From Pomacea canaliculata (Eukaryota > Mollusca > Gastropoda > Architaenioglossa > Ampullariidae): a stretch of 64,000 bases of DNA. Where the stretch lies: NCBI RefSeq assembly GCF_003073045.1, contig NC_037597.1, positions 12,373,217 through 12,437,216 of the forward strand, given 5' to 3'. The translations under genes were made by a program, and so were the position numbers. Shown piece by piece: positions 50,999 to 63,601 of the stretch. Under the pieces are notes generated by a model that saw only the letters and a program-made list of their open reading frames with translations, had not been told where the DNA came from and did not search any database. Positions within the stretch are counted from its first letter, which is position 1. Each line of letters starts with the position of its first letter.

Positions 50999-53900
50999 AT
51001 GTCCACAGTCGCAGCTAAGGAGTTTTCTCCGGCCACCCTTGCAGCGATGCAGTTTGCATCTGGAGGATGTGCAGGTATCTTTTCACCTGAATCGATCTAT
51101 TATTTGAGTATATGGTTATAGCAGTGCCGCACTTGTCAATCTACAGACTTGACTCAATGATTGTAATTGAGTAGATATTTCTAAATTCTCTGGCTGTGAA
51201 GTATTATAATATGCTTCTTTTCCTTCATAAACTGTTAATCATAAGGTGGAGAAAGTAGGGGTCGTTTAGGGAAACTCCCCGTCTATTGCTGCTTACAGTA
51301 TGAAATACATATCTTTGTGGAGTCCCCTTTTTTGACTCGAGTTAAAACGCCGATCAAGTCATACTTGTGGTTAGACTTCTCTCACAAATAATTTAAGATG
51401 ATTTTCAGATTTATTTTGAAAACATTTTGAAACGCCTTGAACAGATTACTGAATGTTATACTGTTTGTGCCTTTGGTGTTGCTGTGCGTTGCGCCTGTGC
51501 TTGCATGGTAAATTTGGCCTTGGCCTAAGCAGTCATCTCATGCCAAGGAATGACAAGCACTTTTAACTGTGTCATAGCTATTCCCGCTATGGATGCATTT
51601 ATCACTATAATTTTGAAATGACAGAAAACTGGAAGTCATTTTGAGTGGCAGAATCATTATTATGGGTAGTGCAAACCAAAAGGGAGAATAGATTCAATAA
51701 GCAAAATGCAAGATTTCATCAGGCTTTGTAGTAAAAACCAGCGTTAATTTTCTTTGAAGGGCAAAGGGTTTGTTGTAACTTTCCTTTAGCAATGTGGGCA
51801 CAGTTTTGGATACCTTGACCTCCCACAACCCTTAATGTGATGATATGTGCCTTTGGCCTTCCTGATTCAACATGTTCAGGATAGAAATCAGTATAGGGTC
51901 AGGATCTAGTTTTAAGGTTCATTTGAGATGTGTTCACCTGCTGCAGCAACTTTTCAATTAAATTTATAAAATCATAAATTATAACTACTAATCCATAGGT
52001 AATCCATGAATTTAACATCCTTTCAAGACATTATCTAATATTTTGATTTCATTTTTAAGCTTCCTATTCACTTTTCATATTAACTTTCAAATTGAATTAA
52101 AATAAACTCTGAATGAATTCGAAAGAGCTGATTAGATTGGGTTTATCTTTATCATCATCATCATCATCATTATTCATCTCTTGACTGGTTGTTGACTACC
52201 AGTTGAGCTAGCCTGCTAGTACTGGTCATCTGAAAGACCTGGCTGCACACAGCAGCTGACTAGACTCTCCATTTCAATCAAGTCATGAGTGGTGATGAGC
52301 AGGTCCTGTGTGCAACAACCAGTCTACTCTTTCACATTTGCAAGCCAGTTCTTTATCTATCCAGCTCAGCACCAAGCTTTACCTAGAAGGATGGTCTTGC
52401 ATAGTATATTGTGGGGTGACATGTAGATAATACAAAGGAACAATTTGGTTCAGTCCCTTTACCTGTACCTGTTGTTGGTGGCACTTGATGGTTGCAACAG
52501 CTGACAAGTTTCTCCAAAGTTACCTTTGCTGAATGGTAGCAAGCAGGTCTGGCATAGAAAGTTTAGTCCACTCCAATAAATAGTGTTTGTCAGAAAATTC
52601 TTCCTTTGTTTACCTTGGTGTCAACCTCTCACAAGGGTGCTCAGAAGGATATTCTTAGATTGATGTACTGGGCCATATAATGTTGATTTCTGAAGTACTG
52701 TTGCCATCTTTGGACACGATGGTTTCTAGGTATCTCCTCATGCCGTTGTCTCTTCATGTAGATCTGTGCATTGTTGTCAATGTTAGTGTTTCCAGTTCTG
52801 ATTTTCCTTTTGTATGTTATTTGACTATATTTTTTATTCTTATTAAATTTTTTTTAAAGAATGATGAGCACACTGACTTCACATTGTCATCATCAGCAGC
52901 AAGATTTGTAGTATTAAGGGAGAATGTAAAAAAAAGAAAAAAACCATCAAAATACAGAAATCCTAGGGTAGTTAATCTTCAGTGAAACCCTTAAAATACA
53001 GTAGTAAAAATACTGAAATAATCCCAGATGGGCAATTAAAGCAAAGGATGATAAAAACAAGTCAATACTCAACAGTTAATAATAAAAAACATTGAATGAT
53101 CATGAACAGCAGTGAATACATCTTATGTGAATAGGAGGCATGGAGCATAAATATCACAAAAGAAAAAAGTCTTTCGATGCATACCTGCTTTTACAATGAT
53201 GCATAAGGATCTTTCAAGTAAAATTTTATTTATTGCTTATTTAGCAGGGTGTGGAATAATGTAATGGGTTCATCCCAGTTTATCTAGAAGAATGTGATAT
53301 ACATTTATGACACCATGTTTTGGTGTTGGTCATTTATGATGCATGCTAATTAAAAAAAAAGCAGAAATTTAATTTGTGACCAGTCACATCATTTTTCATT
53401 TGTATGCATATATATATATACATGCAGACACAGGCACATACAGGAATTTACTCATATTTGGAAGCATTTTGTTTCAACAGCGTGTTTGGTTTGAGTGTAA
53501 GATTCCTACTGCATTATCAGTTCAGTTGTGGAATACAGTATTTTGGATAAGTTTTTCACTTTATTCTACTTAATCACTAAAATATTTTTCTGTTGAAAGC
53601 AAAATATTTCTTTTTTTTCTGATTAGGTTTTGTTGAAGTCTGCATGATGCATCCCCTGGATCTAATCAAAACACGTTTCCAGATTCAACGAGGACCAGAT
53701 GACCCAAATCGATATACTTCTATTGTTGATTGCTTCCGCAAAATGTACAGACAGGAAGGGTGAGCTGTACTAGAAACTGCATTTTAAAAAATTGTGTGCA
53801 TGTGAATATATCTATGTGTGTTTGTGTGTTCCCTTGTGCTTCTCCTGTTAGTGCCTTGTATATGTATAGCCAGCCTTGTCAATAGTCAAATAGTTTAATG

Positions 53901-56900
53901 TACCGATTTAGAGTTTGTATATATATAAATCTCTATTGAATAGCAGTGAGATGCTGATAGTAGTAGTAAACTTTTGTAATTCATTTGCAGCTTCATGTTT
54001 GCTTCATAGTTTGTCTGCTGACACATGTGGATCTTATTACTCCACTTGAAAAAGCAAAGTACCATTAAGGGTAAAAGTTAATATAAATAGCAGTAAACTT
54101 GAATGTCAGTCTATTAATTGAATCTAACTTTGCATGGAAAATAGATGACTAAATAAACAAAGAACAGCTGGAACGAAAGATTCATATTCATTTTTATGTT
54201 CCGCACAGGAAAAGACTAAAGTAGTTTTCCTATCAGTTGCTATGTGAATCATGAGTGAAACTTTCTTTGCTATCTGTGCATCACACCCTTGTTCTATGAA
54301 AGACATGAAGAGCAGGAGAGTATCTATATGTACATTTGCATGATAGTAATAGCAAAAAATATCTTTGCTCCATTCCCAAGCTAATAAATTGAAAACATTA
54401 TTTCTCCAGACCTCTGTCATTTTACAAAGGGATTTTGCCACCTATTTTGGCTGAAACACCAAAACGTGCTACAAAATTCTTCACTTTTGAGAGATACAAG
54501 AATTTGCTTGCATATGGGAATTATCTCTCACAACCAGTTGTAAGTTTCACAAACAAATGTATGGTCGAAGGGAATCATAACAAAATTTAGTTGTCATTTA
54601 AATGAATTTTATTATACTAGGTAGCTTTGTTATACCAGTGTGTTCTTTAGCAAGAAAATTGACTATCTGTCCAATTTAAGTCACATATACCCACATTGAT
54701 ATAGTTTCTGCAGCTTACTCTGATTTTGAAGATCTGTATTTGAGATCGATACTTCTGTGTGCCAATTGAAGATTTAATCCTTGAAGGAAAATTTAAAGAT
54801 AGGGAACATCTAGTGCAGCTTTTACCCAAAATTTTTTTAAAACAAATATTTAAGAGTAATAATAGTAATACTATTAACATTAGAAAACTCACCTCAGAAG
54901 TATATCTGCTATATCATTGTCTTTTTTTTTTAAAAAAAATGTGGCTGCTTAACATTAGTTTCATGAATGGTTTTCTGTGTTTTATCAGACTCTTTGTACA
55001 ATTTCTCCACAAGTTTTAAAAATCAGTTTCTAAATCTTACTTTTATTTAATAAGACATTTAACATACTGACCCTGTGTATTTTACTGCATAAAAGTGCAA
55101 AATAGTAATACTTGGTGATATTGAGCAGGCAGTGATTAAAGGCATCATATCAGCTGTAGTCGTTAGCCAGTGTACACCGCCAGACATTTTCTCTCTATTT
55201 GATAAAATATACTTTCCTTTGGGTTAATGGAAAAGATTTATCCCCCATTAGTTGTAGGACTCTTTGCATTTGTTGGCAGGACTTTGATGTAAGTTTCTAA
55301 ATTTAAGATGCACTTTTATAACTGCTGACATCAACACAGACACATAATTTGCTGATTGAAAATACAAGTGTCCTTTCTTACAGTATTATGCCTATATAGA
55401 ATTCATCATATTCTGCCAATTCATTTGAGTTTGTATGATTTTAAAAAAGAAATTCCCAAAGGCAAATGCAGTTTAGAATAATAATCTGCCTTGATATCCT
55501 CTTTAACTTTTCCCTGTAACATTAGGAACAATGACAGATTGATAGCTCTGTGACAGATTTGGTACTGGTCAGTGCAGAGTTATTGTGCTAATAATGCTGG
55601 TTATAGGAGATGTCTAATGCTTTTTGCTAAGTTTTTGTAGAATTCTGCCAGTATTATAAAATTTAAATAACTAGTTTAATTATTATATGTTGCAGGTGCT
55701 GACCATAGCTGGCTTGTTTGCAGGTTTTACAGAAGCCATTGTTGTAAACCCATTTGAGGTTGTCAAAGTGCGTCTGCAAGCTGAGCGACAAAGTTTTACA
55801 CAGGTTAGTCTAAGCAGCGGTTCTCAACCTGTGCTTACAAGGGGGGCGCGAAGGTGGTCATTTTTTAAATTTCTTATACTGGTATTAGTGAAATTAGCTT
55901 ACATTGCTGGTTAAGGGGTCGCGCGGATGTACCTTTGTTCGTCAGGGTGGCGTCACAAGTAAAAGGTTGAGAACCGCTGGTCTAAGGTGATGTAATTCTT
56001 TGTCAATCAAATTTATTCACCGCTTTTCTTCAGAATCATTATCGTTATAAAATTTTTTTTCTTAAGTGTCGTAAGAAACAAGTAATTCATTCTTTTATTC
56101 ATGTTTGCTAGAATTTAAATAGCTCTGTTTATTTCAGGGTTCATGCATAACAATGATTAGACAAATGGATGTAGAGGAAAAGTAGATGATTCATACATTT
56201 GAAAGACATTTTACTCCTGTTAATTTAGATTTTAGCTGTTTGTGATTGTATGATGCATATACTGTTTGCTGATATTCAGTTGCTTTTGTGTGCAGCAAAA
56301 AGGTACTATTCAGACTGCCAAGGAAATTATTGCTAAAGATGGATTTGGTCTCAAGGGGTTGAATAAAGGTATGACTGCGACTCTGGGAAGACATGGTATA
56401 TTCAACATGGTGTATTTCAGCTTTTATCACAACATAAAGGGGATTGTTCCTGAAATTCAGGTTAGTTTATAATGTTTGAAAATATTTAGTACATTCTATA
56501 GGAATTTGTAGATTATAATTCCACTGTCTTCATAATTGCAATGTCGGGGGTGGTGGGGTGAAGAGAATGAGTGAGGAAGAGATATACTATTGTTTTATCA
56601 GCCTTTTAGCAGTGTTATATGGAGAACAAGTTTGTTGTCAGTGTGAAATATGATGACAGTTATACTTGAATAATGGAATGATTAAAATAATCATTTGGCA
56701 GATTTTCAGTTTATTTGTCTTCTTCCTTATGTTAGACTTCAGTGGGGCATTTTTCACTATGCAGAGTCTGTTTCTCCTGCAGGATCCTACTATGGACTTC
56801 TTCCGAAGATTTTTCATTGGCCTTTGTGCTGGAACATTATCATCAATTGCAAATATACCATTTGATGTAGCAAAGAGTAGAATACAGGGACCACAGCCAG

Positions 56901-58339
56901 TGCCAGGGGAGATAAAATACCGCACATGCTTCCAGACGATGAAATTGATTTACAAGGAGGAAGGGTATGAACAGAATTATTAATTTAGGTGGTCATTATT
57001 TCATTATTTTATAATAATAAATTTATAACAGTGAGTCATGATATGTGTGGTTGTATTTCCACATTGTTACTGACTATTATAATAATTGTTTGTTCTCTTT
57101 ACATCTTTTTCTTCCATGTTTTTCTGTAAGTGAGAAGAAATATATTTTTTATTTTGTAAAACAAATGCATGACTTTCTTGATTTTGCACAAAATTCTTGA
57201 GATATGTATAGTGAAAAGCACAGCTATAGAGATGGAAGCTTTTTATAGTGCATATATTTTTTTTGTGTTATAATGATATTTCATAAAAAAATTTCTTATG
57301 CAAAAAGTTGTATGTGGGTATGTGGGACATACAATACATTTATTTCTCAGGATTTAACGTGCTTCTCTCCAAAGGTATTTGAATCTGTCCATAAATCATG
57401 CAACACCTAACACTTCTGAAATTGGTGCTTAAGATTGCACATCTTATATTAACCTCTCTTATTGTGACAAATATTTTATGCAATGTCTGTGATGTGAGAC
57501 ATAAAGATCCTGGTATATGTAATGTAGGTTAAACAGTTTGAAGGTTACTTGGATATTAGAAAACTTCATCTGTTTTGTGGTGTTTTTGCAGGTATTTTGC
57601 ACTTTACAAGGGTCTGTTGCCGAAAGTTCTTCGACTTGGTCCAGGTTTGTTAATAATAATAACTGAAAAATTTGTAAAAGGCATACTAACACTCCTAAGG
57701 AGCATGCTCTTAATGCTTAAGAACAAGAATGAAACATGAACAGAGTACAAAAGACAGGAAAACAAATAACATATGAACTATAAAAGAATAAATAACTACT
57801 AACGAACAATAAAATCAAATACAGAAAACACGAACAGGAACCAAATGAAAAGAAGAAGAGCTGAGAGTAACATGATATTGCAAAAGGAAGGGTGTGAAGA
57901 AAGACTGGCATTATGGGAAAGGTTGTTAGGTGTAATGTTTACGGAACAGGTGCGTTTTCAGTGAATGCTTAAAGGATTTAATAATGGGTAAGTGGCGGAT
58001 ATGGAAAGGGAGAGAGTGCCATTGTTTCTCTGCACAATAACTAAAAATCCTCTGTCCATACATTGTTGTTCTGGTGACTGGAAGAGTAAGGAGACGATCA
58101 TCAGACGAGGAGCAGAGTTGTCTAGCTGGGACCAAATTTATTAATTTTCCTTATTTATTTGTATTCAGTGTCACTTTTACCAGATACTTTCACACTGTAA
58201 AATAAAGTTGTTATTAAGAAGTTTTGGGAGTAATTACTTTTGATATTATCTTCATCTTCTGCATTCCTATTTTTCAGGTGGAGCTATCATGCTGATTGTT
58301 TATGAAGCAGCTTTTGACTGGATGAAGACTAATCTCTAG
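50999..58339 (+). CDS. SLC25A21: Mitochondrial 2-oxodicarboxylate carrier, complete
   Basis: This inner-membrane carrier exchanges 2-oxoadipate and 2-oxoglutarate, feeding lysine and tryptophan breakdown. Coding exons: 50999-51074, 53627-53759, 54410-54539, 55696-55803, 56296-56460, 56783-56964, 57592-57644, 58278-58339. All phases agree; the protein is 302 aa (human 299). Three mitochondrial-carrier repeats are marked by PLDLIK (35-40), PFEVVK (132-137) and PFDVAK (230-235). Subfamily blocks match SLC25A21 closely: LPPILAETPKRA, EAIVVNPFEVVKVRLQA, GLNKGMTATLGRHGIFNMVYF and RIQGPQPVPGEIKYRTCF. The start ATG gives a short N-terminal extension of the usual length. Transposon copies sit just inside the donors of introns 4 and 7. 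Intron 1 (2.5 kb) is the largest. Confidence 0.96.
52149..52171. repeat. (ATC)n microsatellite
   Basis: About seven ATC/TCA units in SLC25A21 intron 1, at the edge of the repeat fragment that follows. Confidence 0.8.
52180..52400. repeat. Dispersed repeat fragment, related to 32230-32440
   Basis: Shares motif order with the SAMD4 intron 3 copy (CTTGACTGGT, GGTGATGAGCAGG, AGTCTACTCTTTC). It probably extends to about 52650. Likely a decayed non-LTR fragment; the family is not identified. Confidence 0.4.
55815..55979. mobile_element. hAT-type MITE, 165 bp
   Basis: Inverted ends CAGCGGTTCTCAACCT (left) and AGGTTGAGAACCGCTG (right) match well. GTCTAAG is directly repeated on both sides (55808-55814, 55980-55986); hAT elements normally make 8 bp, so one base may have changed. 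No coding capacity. It starts 12 bp inside intron 4 of SLC25A21. Confidence 0.87.
57646..58140 (-). mobile_element. CR1-like LINE, 3' fragment
   Basis: Read on the minus strand, about 58135-57926 encodes the C-terminal end of a CR1/jockey-group reverse-transcriptase ORF: LLTLPVTRTTMYGQRIF, KQWHSLPFHIRHLP and SFKHSLKTHLFRKHY. A 3'UTR follows, sharing the AGCATGCTCCTTAGGAGTG block with 35640-35790. It ends in an (ATT)n tail at 57647-57661, immediately beside the exon 7 donor of SLC25A21. It is 5'-truncated. Confidence 0.85.
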
Positions 58340-60204
58340 CGAACTGCAAGTGCACTGGCAGATAAGAAATCCAGTTGAAACTTATTCTTGTTGAAAAAAA
58401 GCCGGGCTTAATTGTGCGAAAGTAGTAATCTGATATCATGCAGGTTGATTGTGACTGAAGTATTTAGTGTATACTAAATCATAATAATCAGTATATATAT
58501 TTTACAAGTTTTACAATCTACAAGTAACTCAAAACTTCCACCTGTCCATATACTACATTGCTGGGTCAGCAATGGCTTCTTCAGAACAAACCAGATTCAT
58601 TATTAATTTACTTGTGTTAACATGCTTCCTGTACTGAAAATATCTCAGGAATTTATATGATTTTGTTACATGTTGCTGCAATGGGATACTTATGAGGTAG
58701 TTTTCTGTTCATCATTAAAGATGGTTGTGGTTCATATGCTCTGTTGAAGAGCTTGATCCTATATGTGGATTTATATTATTTTAAAATGCATGTATTTTGA
58801 TATCCTTCTTGGTGTAATAATAATTGATTGAGAAAATGTCTTATTGAAAAAGGCTGTGGCTATGTGATACTCATAATTAAAATTAAATTTCATCCATTTT
58901 TATTATTCAAGGGATAGACTATATCATGAACCTAAATACTGTATTTGTATCAAAAAGCCATTTAGATAAGAGGGTTGTCTGGGACCAGTTTCTTCATACT
59001 TTATGCATTTTACCTTCACTTTCATAGTTAAGACAAATATATAGCCAGGAAAGGATTCTTCATAATGGTTTTTATAATGCATGTTGCTTTTACCCTTCAG
59101 AAACACCCATATAAATTTTCAGTAAAATGTGATCTTTCAAGTAGCTCACTTGGAGTTTCCATAGTGAGCCACAGCTATTTTTAAATATGATTATTGTTAT
59201 TATATCTCTTGTAAGCATGTATATTTAAAACTATGCATAATCTTAAGATTATAATGGCTTGAAACAGGGACAAAACTGATTTTTATTTATCAACACCTGA
59301 TACAGAAAGCAGTGTGCAATGTTCTGTTTCTCATTTTCAGTCAAAAGTACTGAAGACTGAATTTGAAGAAAACTTCTTTTAAAGGATCCTATGTCATTCT
59401 GAGGCATTATATGAATTGCTTTACTGTAACGTGACCAGGCATTTTGGAAGCAAATGTGGGATGCATGAGATTGTCCCGGCATAATCGTGACATATGGTCA
59501 CCTTAAATTTAATGCATTTAGGTATATCATCTAACCATCATGATTACTTACAAGCATAAATAGTATATCCTTAATCTTACATGGAATTGTGCATGCTTGA
59601 ATATTTAATATATGAATGCTCCAGCTGGATTGTGATTCTGTACAGATAAAGCACTTATATTTTTGGGGGGTAATTGAAATGTACACTTTGATCATATGCA
59701 TTTTTTCTTTGAGGAACATCTTATAATTTTCGTGTAAGGTGCATGCTCACTCTGTGAAAATTTTTATGCAAATAAAAAGAACGAAGTCTTTAAGTTAAGT
59801 AGATTTTGCAGAAATCAGTTTCTCAGATACGTATTTCATTTTAAGAGTGTTTCTCTTCCTTTGCTATGGTTATTTTTGATCATGTCATAGCATCTTTAAT
59901 AACACTTTTATTTTACATTCGTTAAAAGTTTTCATTCAGATGTACAGTCCGATCAACAGTCTGATGTGTGTTTCAAAATGGACCATCATACTCTCTGTGG
60001 GAGAAGATTTTTTTTCCAAATCAGAAAAATAGTGTTCTGAGTTCTGGTAATTGTGTAATCTATCATTTATATGATTAAAAACTGTCTTTAGGTTTTCCTG
60101 CTTTGAAGATTTAAAAAAGCTTACAGTCAGTTAAAGAAATCTCTGATGGTTCTGGTTTCTGAAAGAAATACTGCTGATTCCTTTATCTTGCTTGCTAAAT
60201 GTCA

Positions 60205-60312
60205 GACTTTTCTCTTCCAGTACAGTTCTTTGCATGTTTGGAGTTAAACTTACTGAATTTTTATATTTAACTGCTTAGTAAAGGCAAAGAACTGTACTGG
60301 AAGAGAAAAGTC
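60205..60312. repeat. Perfect 29-bp inverted repeat with 50-nt spacer
   Basis: The left arm 60205-60233 (GACTTTTCTCTTCCAGTACA...) is the exact reverse complement of the right arm 60284-60312. Pairing does not continue into the spacer or flanks. Confidence 0.92.
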
Positions 60313-60526
60313 AACAAGATAACAAGATGACCAGACTGTGCTACTGTTGTCGTGATCTCACTCCAGCATGCATGTTCAAGCTACTGACAGCTTACCATTT
60401 ATGCATATATGTAAACAAATGTCAGTATCTTCAGTCTGTTTGTATTGCCCTCTTCTCTGTGCTGTGCTTCAGAAATAAGAAATTCAGTTTCTCTTCTTTC
60501 TTTGCTCTTTTTTCTTCAAATTGTGT

Positions 60527-60720
60527 CTAAATTCAAAGCCTTCAAGTCAGTCTTAAAACCCATCTCTTTAAGAAATACTTGTATAATCAAGTGTACTATT
60601 CTGTTCACTCATCAGTTCATCATGAACTTAGTTGTTTGTCATGGTTTCATCTATTTGCTGATCATATTTCTTTTACAATTGGTTCTTTTGCAGTCTGTTG
60701 AGTTTGCATCTACACAGGGA
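60527..60720 (+). repeat. Possible CR1-like LINE 3' remnant
   Basis: A plus-strand frame reads KFKAFKSVLKPISLRNT, resembling the FK..LKTHLF ending of CR1-type ORF2, followed by about 150 bp without coding. It seems to be an older copy than 57646-58140. Confidence 0.4.
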
Positions 60721-61499
60721 AATGGGCATTGCAAATTCTATTATTGTAATTTTTAATATTTTGAAGAGCATTTATTGTATATGGTTATGAAAATTGTGTT
60801 ACTACATTTGCTCAACACAACGTGTTCTTTGGGGAACTGATCAGGGTTATTTTTTATAATAACTGAGGTTATTTTTAATAATGGTGATTTGAAACTTAAA
60901 TGTTTTTATTTTTAATCTTTTACCAAACAGCTACTATTCAGTTTACTATGGACTTTGTGGTCTCTTCTTGTTCATTGTGTGGCAGTGTGTGATAAATTGT
61001 CTGAGAGATGTATTAGCAATTGTAGGGTTGATTCCATGTCCATACAGGGTACTGAAAAACACATGTCCTAGCTACTGACAGAGAAAAACTGAAATATTAA
61101 AAAAAAAATGAATGTATCCTAGCACTGGAATGTGTAGCCAGTTTCAGGATGTTATAAAACATTAGAACTACATGAAAAACTTATTTTGTTTAACTTTGTC
61201 AATTAGTTTTTTATGTATCAAGTAAAAAATTTACAGTAAAGTCTATTAAAAAAATGTGTTTTAAGAACTATCTTATATGTTTGGTTATCTGCCCTTGTGT
61301 GAAGTGGTTTTAACATGCAAGATGTGTATTGCCCTCAGCATGCAGACAGGCAAAACAACAAACAAAAACCGTTGCCATTGGTCTTGCAGGAAAGTTTGCT
61401 TCCTTATTTAAATACGCAGAGAAGTATCACATGCCAAGTGATCTGTGTGCTACATGACTTTAATTGCACTATTACCAAACATGAAAAGTCATAAAACTA

Positions 61500-61574
61500 C
61501 CCAGCAAACAAGCAAGATTGGGCCAAGCTTGTAACATTGGCCCAAGCTTGGCCGAATCTTGCGTGTTTGCTGGG
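61500..61574. mobile_element. 75-bp palindromic MITE
   Basis: CCCAGCAAACAAGCAAGATT at the left and its near-exact complement at the right (read inward CCCAGCAAACACGCAAGATT) make almost the whole unit an inverted repeat with a short centre. TA flanks it at 61498-61499 and 61575-61576. This is consistent with a foldback MITE of a TA-inserting family. Confidence 0.75.
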
Positions 61575-62052
61575 TACGCCTATAGTATGCATATCAGTTT
61601 AGTACAAGCTTTTGCTATATATGATTTTAATATAATTTATACAAGTTCAAAGAAAAAAGAATACAAAGTGAATGAATTATCATCAGCAGAGCATAGCCTG
61701 TTATAGCTTAAATAAATGGGTTTAGTAATAAATGCGGGAAAACAGTTTACATCAGATTAAACGAATCAATGCAAAAATTAAAATTAGGTCTCAAAATGTG
61801 AGGAGTTAGAGCGCTATGCAACCTAAGGGAAACTACCATACCAGCTTGCAATCATTCTTTCAGTAGATTTAATTACCCTGTTGACCCTAATCGCCTTCAT
61901 TTTTAAAAGGATAGAATCTAAATCGAATTTCTGTTTATCAGCTTTGTTTTATATAGTATTTTATTATCGTGTTCCGTTGAGGCATTAATGAAAATCTATT
62001 TGGAACTTCGACTAAAGAGGATTTGCTACGACCCGCATGCAGTAAATATAAA

Positions 62053-62124
62053 ATGGCGCGAAGAGTGAACTTTCAATCTCAAACACGGACGTATATTTGC
62101 TCTCAAACCCCTCGTCGAGAATGA
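62053..62124 (+). other. Possible upstream ORF / TATA-like site before XRCC3
   Basis: TATAAAA at 62047-62053 overlaps ATGGCGCGAAGAGTG, the start of a 23-codon frame ending 14 nt before the XRCC3 start. If the TATA-like sequence works as a TATA box, the mRNA would begin downstream and the uORF would not be transcribed. Only one of the two readings can hold. Confidence 0.35.
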
Positions 62125-62138
62125 TAGATTAAAAGGAA

Positions 62139-63601
62139 ATGAATAAAAGTTTAGGAGAAATTGATATAAATCCTCGCATCGCAGCAGCAGCAAAACGTGG
62201 TAAGTTTGTTTTTAATTTGCGAAGGTGGTGGCCAGAAGAAAATAATCGAAACGTTCACTTACCAATTGCGCTATGAGAAAGTAATTATATGTAGTAGACT
62301 AATCTGACAAATTCATTATGTTTCAACAGCTGGCCTTACCACCGCGGGATCTGTTATAACTCTGTCAGGACCAGAGTTATCTCATCTGACCGGTTTAAAT
62401 TCTGGTGATGCTAAGCAACTGGCAGATGCTGTTGCAGAGGTAGTGCTATTCGGTCCTCCGACAACAGGTACAATTGTTTATTTATCATGTGTTGTTATAC
62501 TTCCGATCAATGATACCTACTAATCACATACTTAATGGTTAATGATATTTGTTAAATACTCAAATATACTACAGGAATCAGTAACTTGGTGTTTTGGGAC
62601 TTCAAAGATATGATGAAGAATTACATTTTATTTTTAGTGCAAGGTAATGGTGATCGAGCTGTTTGAATGCTGCATTTAGGATTTTATTGACAGTGTCCTT
62701 ATAATATTTCATAAACCATTTGAAAATTAAATACAATGATCAGAATATGAGTAAGTTGAATCCTATGTACTATCATTTATGATTTTGTAAGATGTCACTT
62801 TTTCTGTTGCCTAACTTATCAAGCATTGGAGATTTTAAGAGGAGGATCTTCAAGTGACTATTTCATGCTCAAACTCTCAACTGGTTGTCGCACTTTGGAC
62901 CAGCATCTAAGAGGTGTGATAGATGTACATGTATTTATGAATGCATGGTGAATGTATGACATTGCATGACAGTTACTTTGGTCATTAATTGTTAGCATTT
63001 GTAATAGAAATATTGTGCATTTTACAGAACTACAAACTTTATTATGTCTGCAGGTAGAATTTTTTTGCAGTGCATCATTTAACCACATCCGTTACTCTTA
63101 GTAACGCTATTCATGTCCTTACTTTTTATTTTTATGCGTATTTTGCAAAGTATGTAATTTTATGTAAACTTATTATATATTATATTTCTTGCAATTATAT
63201 ATTGGTATATCTTTGTTTGACCCTTTAAAAAAAAATTTATATCACACAAGTTTATCTGTTTCTTTTATATAGTTGCGTGAAAATCATTGCTCTTATTGCT
63301 TCATTCTTCTCAGTAAGAAAATTTTATTTTAACAAAGTGATTGCTGTCTACTGAGATTTATATAGCTACAGAGTATATTGCTGTAATTATTTAGGCTATC
63401 CGTCCTAATGTCCAAGTTTACCATAATCATAATTTTTATTTATTTATTTTGTGTGTGTGATTGACTGCTGTGGCACAGGTGGTGTCTTGACAAGAGTAAT
63501 TACAGAAGTAGCTGGAGAAAGTGCTGCTGGCAAAACACAGTTTTGTCTTCAGCTTTGTTTAACTGTGCAGCTTCCTTTAAAAGAAGGGGGACTGGGCAGT
63601 G
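62139..63601 (+). CDS. XRCC3: XRCC3, RAD51 paralogue, first four coding exons (partial)
   Basis: XRCC3 pairs with RAD51C in homologous-recombination repair. Exons: 62139-62199, 62330-62467, 62824-62913, 63479-63601, all phase 1 and GT-AG. They encode residues 1-137. The N-terminus has DINPRIAAAAKRAGLTTAGS, like human XRCC3 LNPRIIAAIKKA, followed by an LSGPELSHLTGL helix-hairpin region. Exon 3 supplies LSTGCRTLDQHLRGG, the segment before the ATPase core. Exon 4 gives the Walker A motif GESAAGKT at 109-116, then FCLQLCLTVQLP. Exon 3 has a weak acceptor (TTATCAAG), but without it the conserved block is lost while the frame stays open. The remainder, including Walker B, lies beyond the right edge. 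Confidence 0.92.

Larger units (their letters stand above)
58340..62052. other. SLC25A21 3' flank and intergenic sequence
   Basis: AT-rich with no recognisable gene. It includes a perfect inverted repeat (60205-60312), a probable LINE remnant and a small palindromic MITE, listed separately. AATAAA at 59771-59776 (in GCAAATAAAAAGAAC) is one possible poly(A) signal. Confidence 0.4.
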
